64,000 nt of DNA from Krasilnikovia cinnamomea (GCF_004217545.1 NZ_SHKY01000002.1:62001-126000), one strand, 5' to 3'. Counted from the first letter of the stretch, positions 8,568 through 17,896 are shown. Notes: generated from the sequence alone by a model not told the origin. Made by a program: numbers and translations.

Positions 8568-9161
8568 GTGATCGATGATTTCGCGAAGGAGTACCTGCAT
8601 GGCCAGCTCAAGGTGACTCGTGAGGCGCTGGTCTGGAAGCTCGACGGCCTGTCCGAGTACGACGTCCGGCGTCCGCTGACGGCGACCGGGACGAACCTTC
8701 TCGGGCTTGTCAAACACATGGCGACCTGGGAGGCGAGGTACCTTGGTGAGATCTTCGGCCGTCCGTTCCCGGAGCCGCTGCCTCGCTGGCAGGACGCGGA
8801 GGGCAGCGACCTGTGGGTGACTCAGAACGAGACCCGCGAACAGATCATCGGCTTCTACCAGCGGGCCTGGGACCATGCTGACGCGACGATCAGAGAGCTT
8901 CCCATCGATGCCCCCGGCCGGGTGCCGTGGTGGCCGCGTCCCGGCGTGAAGCTGTTCAACATGATGGCCCACGTCCTGCAGGACACCACCCGGCATGCCG
9001 GCCACGCTGACATCCTGCGTGAGCGGCTCGACGGCCGGACCGGGGTGATGGCTGAGTACGAGGAGCGGATCGACGCGGCGGCCCGCGCCGCACACCGGGC
9101 GAAGATCGAGCGGGCTGCGCAGGCAGTAGACGGAAGTGCGGTCAAAACTCGCGGAGATTGA
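8568..9161 (+). CDS. DinB-family protein (DUF664)
   Basis: A 197-residue four-helix-bundle protein of the DinB/DUF664 type. The start (VIDDFAKEYLHGQL), LLGLVKHMATWEARYLGE, and MAHVLQDTTRHAGHADILRE are the family's helices; the histidines in KHMATWEARY and TTRHAGHADIL are the usual metal ligands. Members are metal-dependent enzymes, some using mycothiol, typically for thiol transfer or detoxification. GTG 8568 is chosen because the family begins at this point; GTG 8550 is in frame too. No clear ribosome binding site is visible. Confidence 0.85.
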   Translation: MIDDFAKEYLHGQLKVTREALVWKLDGLSEYDVRRPLTATGTNLLGLVKHMATWEARYLGEIFGRPFPEPLPRWQDAEGSDLWVTQNETREQIIGFYQRAWDHADATIRELPIDAPGRVPWWPRPGVKLFNMMAHVLQDTTRHAGHADILRERLDGRTGVMAEYEERIDAAARAAHRAKIERAAQAVDGSAVKTRGD

Positions 9162-9540
9162 TCAACGGCAGAACCGATCAATGGAGTCAAGACTCACGAG
9201 CCGCTGGTGTCGTACCTCGCGAGCAGAGCCACCCTCTAGCGTCGTCACCGCATCGGCGCAGCCCTTCTTCTGCCGCATGGGCAACACTGCGGCGGCGCCC
9301 CCTTTCGGTGAATCTCTGCCCCGGGAACTCCTCAACGGCCGATCCGTTGCTGTCGTCAAATGACCCTTTGAGGACAGCCGCCGGATCCATTGCCCAGCCC
9401 AAGCCGACAATGGCCCGGCGGACCGGAGATCCAAACGAATCCGTTCAAGGTTGACGACAGCCTTTGGTCTACACGCGGGTTTCCACCGATGAGCAGAGCA
9501 CCCGGCGCCAGCCTTGAGCGAGAGGCGGCCTGGTCGGTTA
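9162..9540. other. Intergenic, no gene seen
   Basis: About 380 bp between two convergent genes. It holds a short inverted repeat just after the DinB gene (TTGATCAACGG / CCGATCAA near 9160-9183). Open frames here are not protein-like. Confidence 0.4.
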
Positions 9541-9834
9541 TCAGGCGGCGGGCCGCGCGACTGATTCGATGGCGCGGTGCAGGTCGTCGAGCCGGATGGT
9601 GACGACTTGGTCGGTGTTGGCGGTGGCCCGGTCGAGGGCTTCCCGGACGAGTGCCTTGAGGAGCTGGCCTGGCTTGCTGAGGCCACGGCGCTGCATCTCG
9701 GCGAGGATTTCCTCGTTCCACTCTGCCGGGGCGCGGAAGGAGAAGACGGCCGAGCCGCGTGGCTCGGTGACGATCTCTCCGTTGGTGAAGTCCTGCTGCG
9801 CCATGGCCGCGGCCAGCTCGTCGTGGGTCGTCAT
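9541..9834 (-). CDS. Antitoxin-like protein
   Basis: A 97-residue protein ending in a helical segment (AEWNEEILAEMQRRGLSKPG then QLLKALVREALDRA) that looks like a CopG/VapB-style dimerisation and DNA-binding region. It follows the 94-residue gene at 9836-10120 after a single base, with GGGAGGCGAG before the ATG. A relative with the same C-terminal pattern but without a partner lies at 33315-33569. The toxin-first order and family are unusual, so the assignment as antitoxin is inference from size, overlap and context. Confidence 0.6.
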   Translation of the reverse strand: MTTHDELAAAMAQQDFTNGEIVTEPRGSAVFSFRAPAEWNEEILAEMQRRGLSKPGQLLKALVREALDRATANTDQVVTIRLDDLHRAIESVARPAA

Positions 9835-9835
9835 C

Positions 9836-10120
9836 TCACTCGCCTCCCATGCGGTGCTCGAATGCCGCGGCCTGCGCGGGCGGTAGTACGTGTACCTGGG
9901 CCACCCGGTATGTGTCGTCGCGGCCGGGGATCTCCAGCAGGCCGACGCTGATGATCTGTCCGTCGGGGGCTCGGCCGGTGATGATCAGTCCGGTGGTGCC
10001 GATGTGCTGGCGGTGTACCGGGTGTCCGTGCAGTACGGCCAGGACCGCGGGCACGTTCACCCCGGCGTTCGCCGTGGCGGTGTAGCTGTCGTCGTCGAAC
10101 TCGTAGGTCTCCAGCGGCAC
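9836..10120 (-). CDS. Putative toxin partner, small beta-rich protein
   Basis: A 94-residue protein (MPLETYEFDDDSYTATANAG ... LIITGRAPDGQIISVGLLEI ... YRVAQVHVLPP). The pattern of strands with a conserved GRAPDGxII segment is similar to BrnT- or RelE-like small toxins, but I cannot assign catalytic residues. It forms a two-gene operon with the antitoxin-like gene at 9541-9834. An alternative is a non-toxic small protein pair. Confidence 0.5.
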   Translation of the reverse strand: MPLETYEFDDDSYTATANAGVNVPAVLAVLHGHPVHRQHIGTTGLIITGRAPDGQIISVGLLEIPGRDDTYRVAQVHVLPPAQAAAFEHRMGGE

Positions 10121-10303
10121 CTCCGGAGTGTAGACAATTGTAGACCGTGTCGGGAAGGGGTGCCGCCCGTTGGCGTGCTGGCCTGGTATGGGTGTTATGC
10201 CTAGTGATGCCGCTGATGTCGGTGTTACTGCCGGAGGGATGCCGCGTCGGTGTGGCGGTGCCCTACGAGCTGCATGTCGGCGATCGGTGTCTGCGAGAGC
10301 TGA

Positions 10304-11248
10304 TCACGAACGTTGGTCGTGTCGCCGGGGCGGCCGCGCTGACGGCACCTGTTTTACCAGCGACGCCCACGGATCGACCGGAGGCGGGACGGGTCGAAGG
10401 TGCGGGACGTCGACCGCCTCGTCCAGGTTCTGCCGCACCGGAGTGGACGGCCCTGCGGGTAGTGCGGTCGGGGCTGGAGGCTGGGCATCGACTGCGGGGC
10501 CAGCGGGGTCGACGGCGAGCGAGCTCGGCGGCAGCGTGACCGTCGTGGTGCGGGCTCGGGCTGCGTTTCCCTTGCCGGCAGCGCGAATGGTGACCTCTTG
10601 GTGGCGAAGTCGGCCGCGGCCGATGCCGAGGCCGTTCCAGCGCCGGTCGATCAACTGCAGGGCGAGATCGGTGCCGGGGCAGGCTGTGTCGGTGACCAGT
10701 ATCAGGACGCTGCCCCGCTGACGGGCGCGGGCAGCCAGCGACCGCACCACGCGATCGGCGGGTGGTGGGCCGCCCGGCACTGCGGCGACGACCAGGTCGA
10801 AGCCGTCGAGCAGCGCGGCGACGACGGTGGGCCAGTCCGGGCCGGGTGCGGGCACCAGGGCGAGCCGTTCGCTGGCGATGCCGTAGTCCGTGATCGCTGC
10901 CAGGGCCCCGAAGTCCGGCATCCCGGCCACCGCGGCCCACGATCCGGCGGCGACCACCGGCGCGATCAGCGCCATGAGCAGTGACGTGCTCCCGGTCGCG
11001 GTGATGACGTTGCCGCGACGTAGCCCGCCGATGGGGAATAGCTCGGTGAGTTCCGGCAGCACCGGCAGGGTCCGGGAGGCGTCCGGGCCGGTCACCTGTA
11101 CGTCGTCGGCAGTGGCCACGCTGCGGGCCAGCGCCGCGGTGCGGTCTCGGCCGAGTCCGGCCGCGTTGACCTCGGCGATCACCCGGGCGACGTCGGCCGG
11201 CCCGGTGATGCGTCCGGCGCCGCTCCAGGCACGCTCGGCGCTCGCCAT
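10304..11248 (-). CDS. ImuA'-like RecA-fold protein
   Basis: A 314-residue protein of the actinobacterial ImuA' type: LPVLPELTELFPIGGLRRGN, then NVITATGSTSLLMALIAPVV replacing a classical Walker A, WAAVAGMPDFGALAAITDYG and FDLVVAAVPGGPP. ImuA' normally works with ImuB and DnaE2 in SOS-induced mutagenic translesion synthesis. Neither partner is in this window, so it is orphan here. ATG 11248 is preferred over upstream starts because GGGAGG stands 8 bases before it. The C-terminal 70 residues are proline-rich, as usual for the family. Confidence 0.75.
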   Translation of the reverse strand: MASAERAWSGAGRITGPADVARVIAEVNAAGLGRDRTAALARSVATADDVQVTGPDASRTLPVLPELTELFPIGGLRRGNVITATGSTSLLMALIAPVVAAGSWAAVAGMPDFGALAAITDYGIASERLALVPAPGPDWPTVVAALLDGFDLVVAAVPGGPPPADRVVRSLAARARQRGSVLILVTDTACPGTDLALQLIDRRWNGLGIGRGRLRHQEVTIRAAGKGNAARARTTTVTLPPSSLAVDPAGPAVDAQPPAPTALPAGPSTPVRQNLDEAVDVPHLRPVPPPVDPWASLVKQVPSARPPRRHDQRS

Positions 11249-11310
11249 CTCGCTCCCTCCCCGTGCGCGTGGCTCCGCGGACGTACGAACGCCAACCGGG
11301 GAAGACGTGG

Positions 11311-11325
11311 CGAACACGTGTACTA
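11311..11325 (-). promoter_or_regulatory. Possible SOS (LexA) box upstream of ImuA'
   Basis: CGAACACGTGTACTA lies 63-77 bp before the ImuA' start. It resembles the actinobacterial LexA box CGAACnnnnGTTCG with the second half imperfect (GTACT). ImuA' genes are usually LexA-regulated, which is the reason for reporting a weak match. Confidence 0.35.
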
Positions 11326-11643
11326 ATACGTGAGCATAACGCCTGGTGGAGGAGCTGTCGCGGGCGAGCTTGATCATGGCCTGGAGAAGGCCGCGCCATG
11401 TCCGCTGTCACGCGACCGCCGGGGCTGTCACTCAACACCTTGATCGACAGTGAAGCCGGAGTTCGGCTTGAGGTGGGGTTGAGCCCCGCCGCCGAACGTT
11501 GGTGGTGTCAGCCCGCACTGAATCGGCGCATGGACCGTCACGAGCCGCCCCTCTCGACTGCCTCCGGGGTATCGCCGCTCATTACGGCCATCAATTTGGT
11601 GCGCGGGGTTGGCTGCGCACCGGACAGGAGCCCGATCTCGGTG

Positions 11644-11684
11644 CGAACAGGGCCCCGCCATGTCTCGTGGCGAGGCCCTGTTCG
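11644..11684 (-). terminator. Strong hairpin downstream of ligase remnant
   Basis: CGAACAGGGCC (11644-11654) pairs with GGCCCTGTTCG (11674-11684), and CGCCA/TGGCG pair inside, leaving a 7-base loop and one mismatch: a stem of about 17 bp. It lies 170 bp after the stop of the minus-strand ligase and before ImuA'. No T-run follows, which is common for terminators in high-GC actinobacteria. Confidence 0.55.
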
Positions 11685-11856
11685 TGTCGGTGGCGCTGCT
11701 ACCCGCCCGGCCCCGCCTGCGCGTGGGCTGCGGCCGGCCCGGCGGGGGAGTGGCCTCGCCGACGCCGATCAGCATGGCCCTTCGGACGGGCCCGGGCGGA
11801 CGCCGTTGGGAATACTCGCTGGTTGTGGACAGCGCGGTCCTGCGGTGCTGACTGTG

Positions 11857-12765
11857 CTACGGGCAGAGCGGGGCGACGTCGTCGGGTGCGAGGTCCGGGC
11901 GTAGTCGTACGTGGCGACAGAGGTGGCGATGGCGGCCCGGGCCGTCAATGACGCCGTCGACCTCGACCTCGGCGACCAGCAGCGGCTCCACCTGCACATA
12001 CGGCAGGGGCTTGCGGTCGGTCAGGTTCATCGACCAGCCGGCAGGCAGCGGGCGGGGCCAGGGGTGCCCGGCGCCGTTGCCCTGGAACGCCATCGGCTGC
12101 AGGCCCGCGGCCAACTCACTCCGCTGCACAGCCTTGACCGGATGGCTTTGGGCAACCAGCCGGAGCCGCCCCCGGGTGTCGTAGCGGCCGAGCAGCAGGC
12201 TGGACGGGTTGGTGGCGGTGCCGGTGACCCCGCCGATGATCATCTCGGTCGTGGTCTTGCGGCGCACTTTCTTCCATCCCACAGCGCCCGGCCTGTACGG
12301 CTTACCGCTGTCCTTGACGACGAGGCCCTCGATCCCGGCCACGGCGTAGTCGGTGAACCACGCCTGCACCAGGTCCGGGTCGGTCGTCTGGGGGCAGAGC
12401 GCCAGCTGTGGTGGAGCCCCGCTCAGCAGGCGCTGCAGCCGACGGCGGCGCTGAGCCAGCGGCTGATCAAGCAACTCCCGATGACGGCCATCGCGGAGCA
12501 GGTCGAAGATCACCAGATGCACCGGGCGTTGGGCAACCTCCGCGGCCAGGCCGCGACCCGCGGTGATCCGACGACGCAGATCCGCGAACGCGGTGCGGCC
12601 CCGCGCCATGTCCCAGCACACCAATTCAGCATCCAAGATCACCCCGGCCGGCAGGTGCTCGGCCAGGGCGGCACACACGTCTGGCAGGTACGCCGTGAGG
12701 TCGCGGCCGGCCCTCGAATGCACGCGAGCGCCGGCGCGGTCGACCCAGGCGCAAGCCCGTCCTGT
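11857..12765 (-). pseudogene. ATP-dependent DNA ligase, 5' end lost
   Basis: A LigC/LigD-type ATP-dependent ligase lacking its first 25-30 residues. Motif III-like LDAELVCWD, IIIa HLVIFDLL, IV IEGLVVKD and V KVRRKTTTEMIIGG are present, followed by the OB-fold domain. Motif I (KxDG with the adenylated lysine) is gone: homology starts at GRACAWVDRAGARVHSRAGR, one or two residues after where KWDGY should be. Upstream DNA belongs to the recombinase element starting divergently, so an insertion probably removed the catalytic lysine. The frame stays open to 12825, but this adds no ligase sequence. It cannot be active unless the start region exists elsewhere. Confidence 0.75.
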
Positions 12766-12827
12766 TGACTGAACCACCCAACGCCCAAAACCAAGCGCGG
12801 GCGCCAGGGGAGGGGCCGTGGACAATC

Positions 12828-13955
12828 GTGTTGGTCTTGCCGTCGGTCGGCCGGGTAGCAGAGGACCAGGCCGGGCTGCCGTGGCTGGTGATGTTTCCCG
12901 ACGGGATCGTGCACGAGGCGGCAGCCGGGTGGTTTCGGGAGCTGCTCATTGGTGACTGCAGTCCGGCGACGCTGCGCAGCTATGGGTACGACCTGCTGCG
13001 ATGGTTCCGATGGTTGTACGCGGTCGAGGTGGACTGGGCGCGGGCAGCCCGGGATCAGGTGCGGGATTTCGTGTTCTACCTGCGTGAGGCTCCGGGCCCG
13101 ATGCGCGGGGCGTCACCGGTCGGGTTCGCGCCACGCACCATCAACCACCAGTTGGCGGTCCTGTCCGGCTTCTACGACTACGTCATCTCCTGCGGTCACG
13201 GCCCGCTGGTGAACCCGGTTCCCCCGGCGTCGCCGCAGTCCCGCCGGGTATTGGAGCATCATGATCCGTCCCGGCCGTGGCCGGTGCGCCGGCGGGCCGA
13301 CTACCGGCAGCGAGTGCCGCGGCAGATTCCCCGCGCGCTGCCGGACGACGCGGCGGATGCGCTGTTCTCCGCGTTGCGGTCTCACCGGGACCGGGCGCTG
13401 GTGGCGTTCTGGCTGTCCAGCGGGGTCCGCGCGGCGGAGTTGCTGGGACTGCGCCACGACCGCGTCGACTATGGGCGGCGCACGATCGCGGTGGTGTCCA
13501 AGGGCACCCGGGTCGTGGAGCAGGTGCCGGCGTCGGCGGATGCGTTCGTGTGGCTGTCGCTGCACTTGGCGGAGGGCTATCTGGGCAGCGGCGCGGACCC
13601 GGTGTGGTGGACGTTGCGGGCGCCGCGGCGCCCGCTGACCTACCACGCGGCCCGGGCGGTGCTGATCCGTGCGCAGGCGGCACTGGGGACGCGGTGGCGG
13701 TTGCACGATCTGCGGCACACGGCGGCGATGCGGATGGCCGCCGATCCGGGTTTCACCTTGGTGGATGTGCAGGCGGTGCTGCGGCATGCGCACGTGTCGA
13801 CCACGGAGCTGTACCTGCAGCCAAGGACCGACGATCTGGTGGAGAAGATGGAACAGCTGCGGCAGCGGCGCCTCGCCGCGGCGACACAGCCGCCAGCCGT
13901 GGCGGCCGGGTACGACCAGGCGGCGGTCCGCGAGTTGCTGGGTCTGGACCGGTGA
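12828..13955 (+). CDS. Tyrosine recombinase, TnpA-like
   Basis: A 375-residue tyrosine recombinase. The N-terminal core-binding region (about 25-130) includes CSPATLRSYGYDLLRWFRWL. Catalytic residues are visible: Arg in SSGVRAAELLGLRHDR near 199, HDLRHTAAMRM near 293, and LRHAHVSTTELYLQ with Tyr near 328. GTG 12828 follows GGGGAGGGG at suitable distance; an upstream TTG at 12765 lies next to the ligase junction. Its stop overlaps the next recombinase by GTGA, so both act together, probably in excision and insertion of the element. Confidence 0.85.
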   Translation: MLVLPSVGRVAEDQAGLPWLVMFPDGIVHEAAAGWFRELLIGDCSPATLRSYGYDLLRWFRWLYAVEVDWARAARDQVRDFVFYLREAPGPMRGASPVGFAPRTINHQLAVLSGFYDYVISCGHGPLVNPVPPASPQSRRVLEHHDPSRPWPVRRRADYRQRVPRQIPRALPDDAADALFSALRSHRDRALVAFWLSSGVRAAELLGLRHDRVDYGRRTIAVVSKGTRVVEQVPASADAFVWLSLHLAEGYLGSGADPVWWTLRAPRRPLTYHAARAVLIRAQAALGTRWRLHDLRHTAAMRMAADPGFTLVDVQAVLRHAHVSTTELYLQPRTDDLVEKMEQLRQRRLAAATQPPAVAAGYDQAAVRELLGLDR

Positions 13956-16315
13956 GACCCGGGGCGGTGATGCTCGCGCCGATCGGGGCGGACGAGCGCT
14001 ACAGCCCGTTCGGGCGGGTGCTGCCGATGCTGGCGTACGACGCCGGGCACCCACCTCCAGCGCGGCCGGTCGACGGACCCGGGACCGATCTGGTGAGGGC
14101 CGGCCTCGACGAGGTGACGACAGCACTCGAGGCCCGGTCGGGGGCCAGGGCGTCCACGCTGCGCTGGTCCCGGCAGCTACTGGCATGGCTGCTGGCGTAC
14201 CCGGGCGAGGACTGGGAGCAGCGGTGGCTGGCCAGCGGCGCGGACAAGGCCCCGCGATCGTGGGCGGCGGCCGCGCACGCTGCCGGTGTGGTGGCGGTGG
14301 CCGGTAACGCGGTCACCGGGTGTGGCCTGCTGATCCAGGCGCGGCTGCTCCGGCCGTCCTACTCGTGGCTGCTCAACACCCACTTCGCCGTCCTGTTCGA
14401 CCGATTTCCGCAGGCAAACGATCCGCACGAGTTCGCCCGGCTGCGGGAGCTGCCGCTCTACCGCCGGGCCGGGGAGAAGGCCCGCCACGACGCGATCGCC
14501 GCCCTGGTTCGGGTGATGATCCGTACCGGGAAACGGCTGCCCCAGCTGACCGGCGACGATCTGCTCGGGTATGCCGACCTGGTCAAAGCATCTGGCAGGC
14601 ACCGCCGGGAACACCTGGCGTGGGAGCTGATGGTGGAGCTGGGCCCGTTCGCCGGTGAGCCACCGACGTTGCGGTCGGCATGGACGGCCAAGAGCAGTAG
14701 CCGGCAGTACACCGCGCACGCGCTGATCGGACGCTACGACCTGCCGCCGCACCCGGTGGTCGACCTGCTCACCGACTACCTCACCGAGATCCGGCCCCGG
14801 CTGGACTACGGCACCTGGACGCACGTGGCCCGCAGCCTTGGCGTGGTGTTCTGGCGCACCATCCTGGAGATCAACCCCGGGCAGCAGGACCTACGGCTCA
14901 CGGCCGAGGTGGCCGCGCAGTGGCGCGAGCGCCTCATGACCACCACGCAGGGCCTGCCACGCTCGGACTACCACGCGCACCTGATCAACGTGCGCGCCTT
15001 CTACCGCGACGTCAGCCAGTGGGCGCTGGCGGACCCGGCCCGCTGGGCCCGGTGGGCGGCACCGTGCCCGATCCGCCGGATCGACGTGCAGACGCTGCGC
15101 AAGGCGAAGCGGCAGCGCACCGCCCGGATGCAGGAACGCACCCGGACACTGACACCACTACTGCCCCAACTGGTGGAGACAGCCGCGCGGCGACGGGACT
15201 GGTCCGGCCGGCTGCTCACCGCCGCACTCGCCACACCGCACGGCGAACCGGTCACGGTCGACGGTGTCACCTACGTAAGGCACGACCCGCCCAAGCCGGG
15301 CCGGTGGAACCGCGACCGGATCTGGCTGCGCGACCCCGACGGCGGCCTGCTCGACGCGACCAGACTGGAGGCGGACGGGTTCTGGGCCTGGGCGCTGATC
15401 GAAACGTTGCGGCACTCCGGCGCCAGGATCGAGGAAGTCCTCGAACTGACCCAACTGTCGCTGCGGCACCACACACCGGCGACCACCGGCACGCTGGTGC
15501 CGCTGCTACACATCACCCCCTCGAAAGCCGACCGGGAGCGGCTGATCCCGATGAGCCCGGAACTCGTGCAGGTACTGCTCGCCGTGCAGCGCCGCGCCCG
15601 CGGCGACGCCGATGCCATCCCGCTGGCGGTGCGCTACGACCCGGCCGAGAAGACGCACGGCCCGGCGCTGCCGCACCTATTCGCCCGCCGCGTCGGCGCC
15701 CGCCAGGAGGTCCTGTCCGCGCACTACGTACGCACCGTCCTCATCGCCACCGCCGACGCCGCCGGCCTGCGCGACGGCGATGCACCGATCGCCTTCACCC
15801 CACACGACTTCCGCCGCCTGTTCACCACCGAAGCCGTCGGCGCCGGCCTGCCACTGCACATCGCCGCGGCCCTACTCGGCCACCTCGACCTCGACACCAC
15901 CCGCGGCTACACCGCCGTGTTCCCCGACGAGGTGATCACCCGGCACCAGCAGTTCATCACCCACCGTCGGACGCTGCGCGACGCCGCCGAATACCGCGAC
16001 GTCACCGCGGACGAGTGGGCCGAGTTCGAGAAGCACTTCCAGCTGCGCCGGGTCGCGCTCGGCGACTGCTTCCGCCCCTACGGCAGCCCGTGCGTGCACG
16101 AGCACGCCTGTGTCCGTTGCCCGCAGCTGCGCCTGGATCCCGCACAGATTCCCCTGCTGGACTCGATTGAGGCCAACACCCACGCGCGGATCCGCGAGGC
16201 GAAGGGCAAGCAGTGGCTTGGCGAGGTCGCAGCGCTGCGAGAAACCCTGTACCACATCGGCCGCAAGCGCGATCAGCTCGGTGCTCCCACAACGCGTAGG
16301 CAAACGCCTGGATAG
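13952..16315 (+). CDS. Large tyrosine recombinase, TnpB-like
   Basis: A 787-residue recombinase. The catalytic domain is C-terminal: Arg in RHSGARIEEVLELTQ near 490, TPHDFRRLFTTEAV near 617, and LLGHLDLDTTRGYTAVF with Tyr near 653. After it come a Cys/His cluster (CFRPYGSPCVHEHACVRC) typical of large TnpB-like integrases and a short helix. The long N-terminal region is probably for DNA binding and partner contact. GTG 13952 overlaps the TnpA stop; ATG 13970 is the alternative. Confidence 0.85.
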   Translation: MRPGAVMLAPIGADERYSPFGRVLPMLAYDAGHPPPARPVDGPGTDLVRAGLDEVTTALEARSGARASTLRWSRQLLAWLLAYPGEDWEQRWLASGADKAPRSWAAAAHAAGVVAVAGNAVTGCGLLIQARLLRPSYSWLLNTHFAVLFDRFPQANDPHEFARLRELPLYRRAGEKARHDAIAALVRVMIRTGKRLPQLTGDDLLGYADLVKASGRHRREHLAWELMVELGPFAGEPPTLRSAWTAKSSSRQYTAHALIGRYDLPPHPVVDLLTDYLTEIRPRLDYGTWTHVARSLGVVFWRTILEINPGQQDLRLTAEVAAQWRERLMTTTQGLPRSDYHAHLINVRAFYRDVSQWALADPARWARWAAPCPIRRIDVQTLRKAKRQRTARMQERTRTLTPLLPQLVETAARRRDWSGRLLTAALATPHGEPVTVDGVTYVRHDPPKPGRWNRDRIWLRDPDGGLLDATRLEADGFWAWALIETLRHSGARIEEVLELTQLSLRHHTPATTGTLVPLLHITPSKADRERLIPMSPELVQVLLAVQRRARGDADAIPLAVRYDPAEKTHGPALPHLFARRVGARQEVLSAHYVRTVLIATADAAGLRDGDAPIAFTPHDFRRLFTTEAVGAGLPLHIAAALLGHLDLDTTRGYTAVFPDEVITRHQQFITHRRTLRDAAEYRDVTADEWAEFEKHFQLRRVALGDCFRPYGSPCVHEHACVRCPQLRLDPAQIPLLDSIEANTHARIREAKGKQWLGEVAALRETLYHIGRKRDQLGAPTTRRQTPG

Positions 16316-16423
16316 GCGGGCTTCGCCGCGGCGCTGCGGGCTGAGGGGGTGGCCGCCCGAAACCGTCGCGGTCTCCTCGAAGGTGAGCGCGGTAGAGCCC
16401 GGGAGTGTGCGCGGTGCCAAGGA

Positions 16424-17074
16424 TCACCGGCGGGCCACCCCCTCCCCGTGCGGCACGGGTCGTAACGACCGGCCGGCAGTGATCGTGACGCCGGGAACCT
16501 GCCGCCCGGGTCGCGGTCCGGTCGCATCCTGGTTGCTCCCCGCTCGGGCGGACGGCACCAGGTCATGACCTTCGGAGTGGGGCCGCCCAGGAGTTCTAGC
16601 TTGCGCCCGGTTCGCAGGCGCGAACGAGCGAGTCGGCGGCGTCGTGGGATGGCCGGGGTAGGCAGGGACACCGGCGGCGGCCGCGGCGGTGTCGATGCGG
16701 ACGGCGGTGGCGGGGTCAGGTCGGTCACCGGACCATCCGTCGCGGCGGTTCGGGGTGGGCAGGACCAGGACACGGACCTCGTGTGGCAGGTACCGAGCGG
16801 CCCAGCGCAGCCGGGCGACCTGCCGCAGTGCTGTGTCGAGCTGGTGGCGTAGCTCGGTCTCCAGATGCGCGGCCCGGTTCCGTTCGGCCTCATGCTGCGC
16901 GGTGACGGCGGCGAGCCGGGCCGCCGCGCCAGCAGCGGCTGCGTCGATGCGGGGCTGGGCGATCCGCTCGGCGGCCGCGGCGATGTACCCGTCCAGGCCC
17001 GCGGCGATCTGCGCCAGATGCGCGGCAAGCACGGCGAGGTCCGCGGGCGCCGGGTCGGTGCTGCTGCTCGTCAT
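16424..17074 (-). CDS. Hypothetical coiled-coil protein
   Basis: A 216-residue protein (MTSSSTDPAPADLAVLAAHL). Residues about 15-95 are alanine/glutamate/arginine-rich and likely a coiled coil (HEAERNRAAHLETELRHQLD), followed by ARYLPHEVRVLVLPTP and a disordered proline-rich tail. No family recognised. It faces the recombinase element tail to tail, 108 bp away, and being on the other strand it is probably not the element's third gene. Confidence 0.5.
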   Translation of the reverse strand: MTSSSTDPAPADLAVLAAHLAQIAAGLDGYIAAAAERIAQPRIDAAAAGAAARLAAVTAQHEAERNRAAHLETELRHQLDTALRQVARLRWAARYLPHEVRVLVLPTPNRRDGWSGDRPDPATAVRIDTAAAAAGVPAYPGHPTTPPTRSFAPANRAQARTPGRPHSEGHDLVPSARAGSNQDATGPRPGRQVPGVTITAGRSLRPVPHGEGVARR

Positions 17075-17253
17075 GACCAGCGACCGTACCGGCCCGACAT
17101 CCCGTCCCCGGTGACCCGCCACGCCGCCCGGCCCGTGCGCGCGCCGCGGAAGCGCGTGGTACGGGCATCGCCTGGCCGTGCCCGTTCCGACCCGGCGGCC
17201 GCCACCGAAGACCTGACCCGGGGCCGGATGAGCGTTCTCCGCTGAATGGTGAC

Positions 17254-17290
17254 GGGCGACCCCGTGTGACCCCCGTCGCGGGGGTCGCCC
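17254..17290. terminator. Hairpin, 10-bp perfect stem
   Basis: GGGCGACCCC (17254-17263) and GGGGTCGCCC (17281-17290) are perfect inverted repeats with a 17-base loop; it lies upstream of the coiled-coil gene. Likely a terminator for a transcript entering from outside, or a regulatory hairpin. Confidence 0.4.
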
Positions 17291-17896
17291 GCCTTCCTCT
17301 AGCGAAGGAAGCATGGTCATCATGACCTGCTCGAACCCGGGCCTGCAGACGTTCGGCTCCGATTGACGTCGGAAACGTTCGTCGCTTTCGGCGGTCGAGG
17401 CCCGGTTCAGCCGGACACCATTCTCAACGTCACGGCGACCAGCCTCGGCGACGCCGCGCGACAGGCTGGACGCGTCTGGCCGTCGCCGACAGGCCGCCAG
17501 CGGAACAGTTGAGGGGCCTATGTGGGCTGCCTGTGAAGCCGTCCAAGGGCGTGCCCGGGGGCGTGGCGTACCCCTCCCGGATCGCTAGGGCCGTCCGAAG
17601 TCAGGCGGGGACGGCGTTGAGGGGGATTTGTCCTCCTGCTTGGTGCGGCGGCCGAAGCCGTTGGCGGTGCTGACCTTCACGGCGGTGGTCCAACCGGGTC
17701 CTGGACGCCGGGCGCCCCGCCAGCCGCGAGTTGATCGCGAACCTGAACCGGCGCCACGGTTAAGTCGCCGGGTCGGCCATTGTGACCGACGTCGCGGACG
17801 GCTACGCCGCGGAGATCAAGTGACGATGCTGCGGGTGTAGGGCCGCGCGACGGTGGGCGACGACGCTCACGGGGCAGCCCGCCGAGGGATGATCTC
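17291..17896. other. Intergenic, no gene seen
   Basis: About 600 bp without a convincing reading frame on either strand. Short open frames around 17628-17840 have no protein-like composition. It ends in the promoter region of the secreted gene at 17897. Confidence 0.4.

Larger units (their letters stand above)
12760..16400 (+). mobile_element. Tn554-like two-recombinase element
   Basis: Two overlapping tyrosine recombinase genes, the first about 375 and the second 787 residues, in the TnpA-TnpB arrangement of Tn554-type elements. These lack terminal inverted repeats and insert by site-specific recombination. The left boundary is set at about 12760, where homology to the disrupted ligase stops. 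The right boundary is unknown; 16400 is arbitrary. No third (TnpC) gene on the same strand is evident. Confidence 0.6.

Noticed and set aside
16424..17074. Third (TnpC) gene of the Tn554-like element
   Set aside because: It is on the opposite strand with a coiled-coil and disordered tail unlike TnpC.
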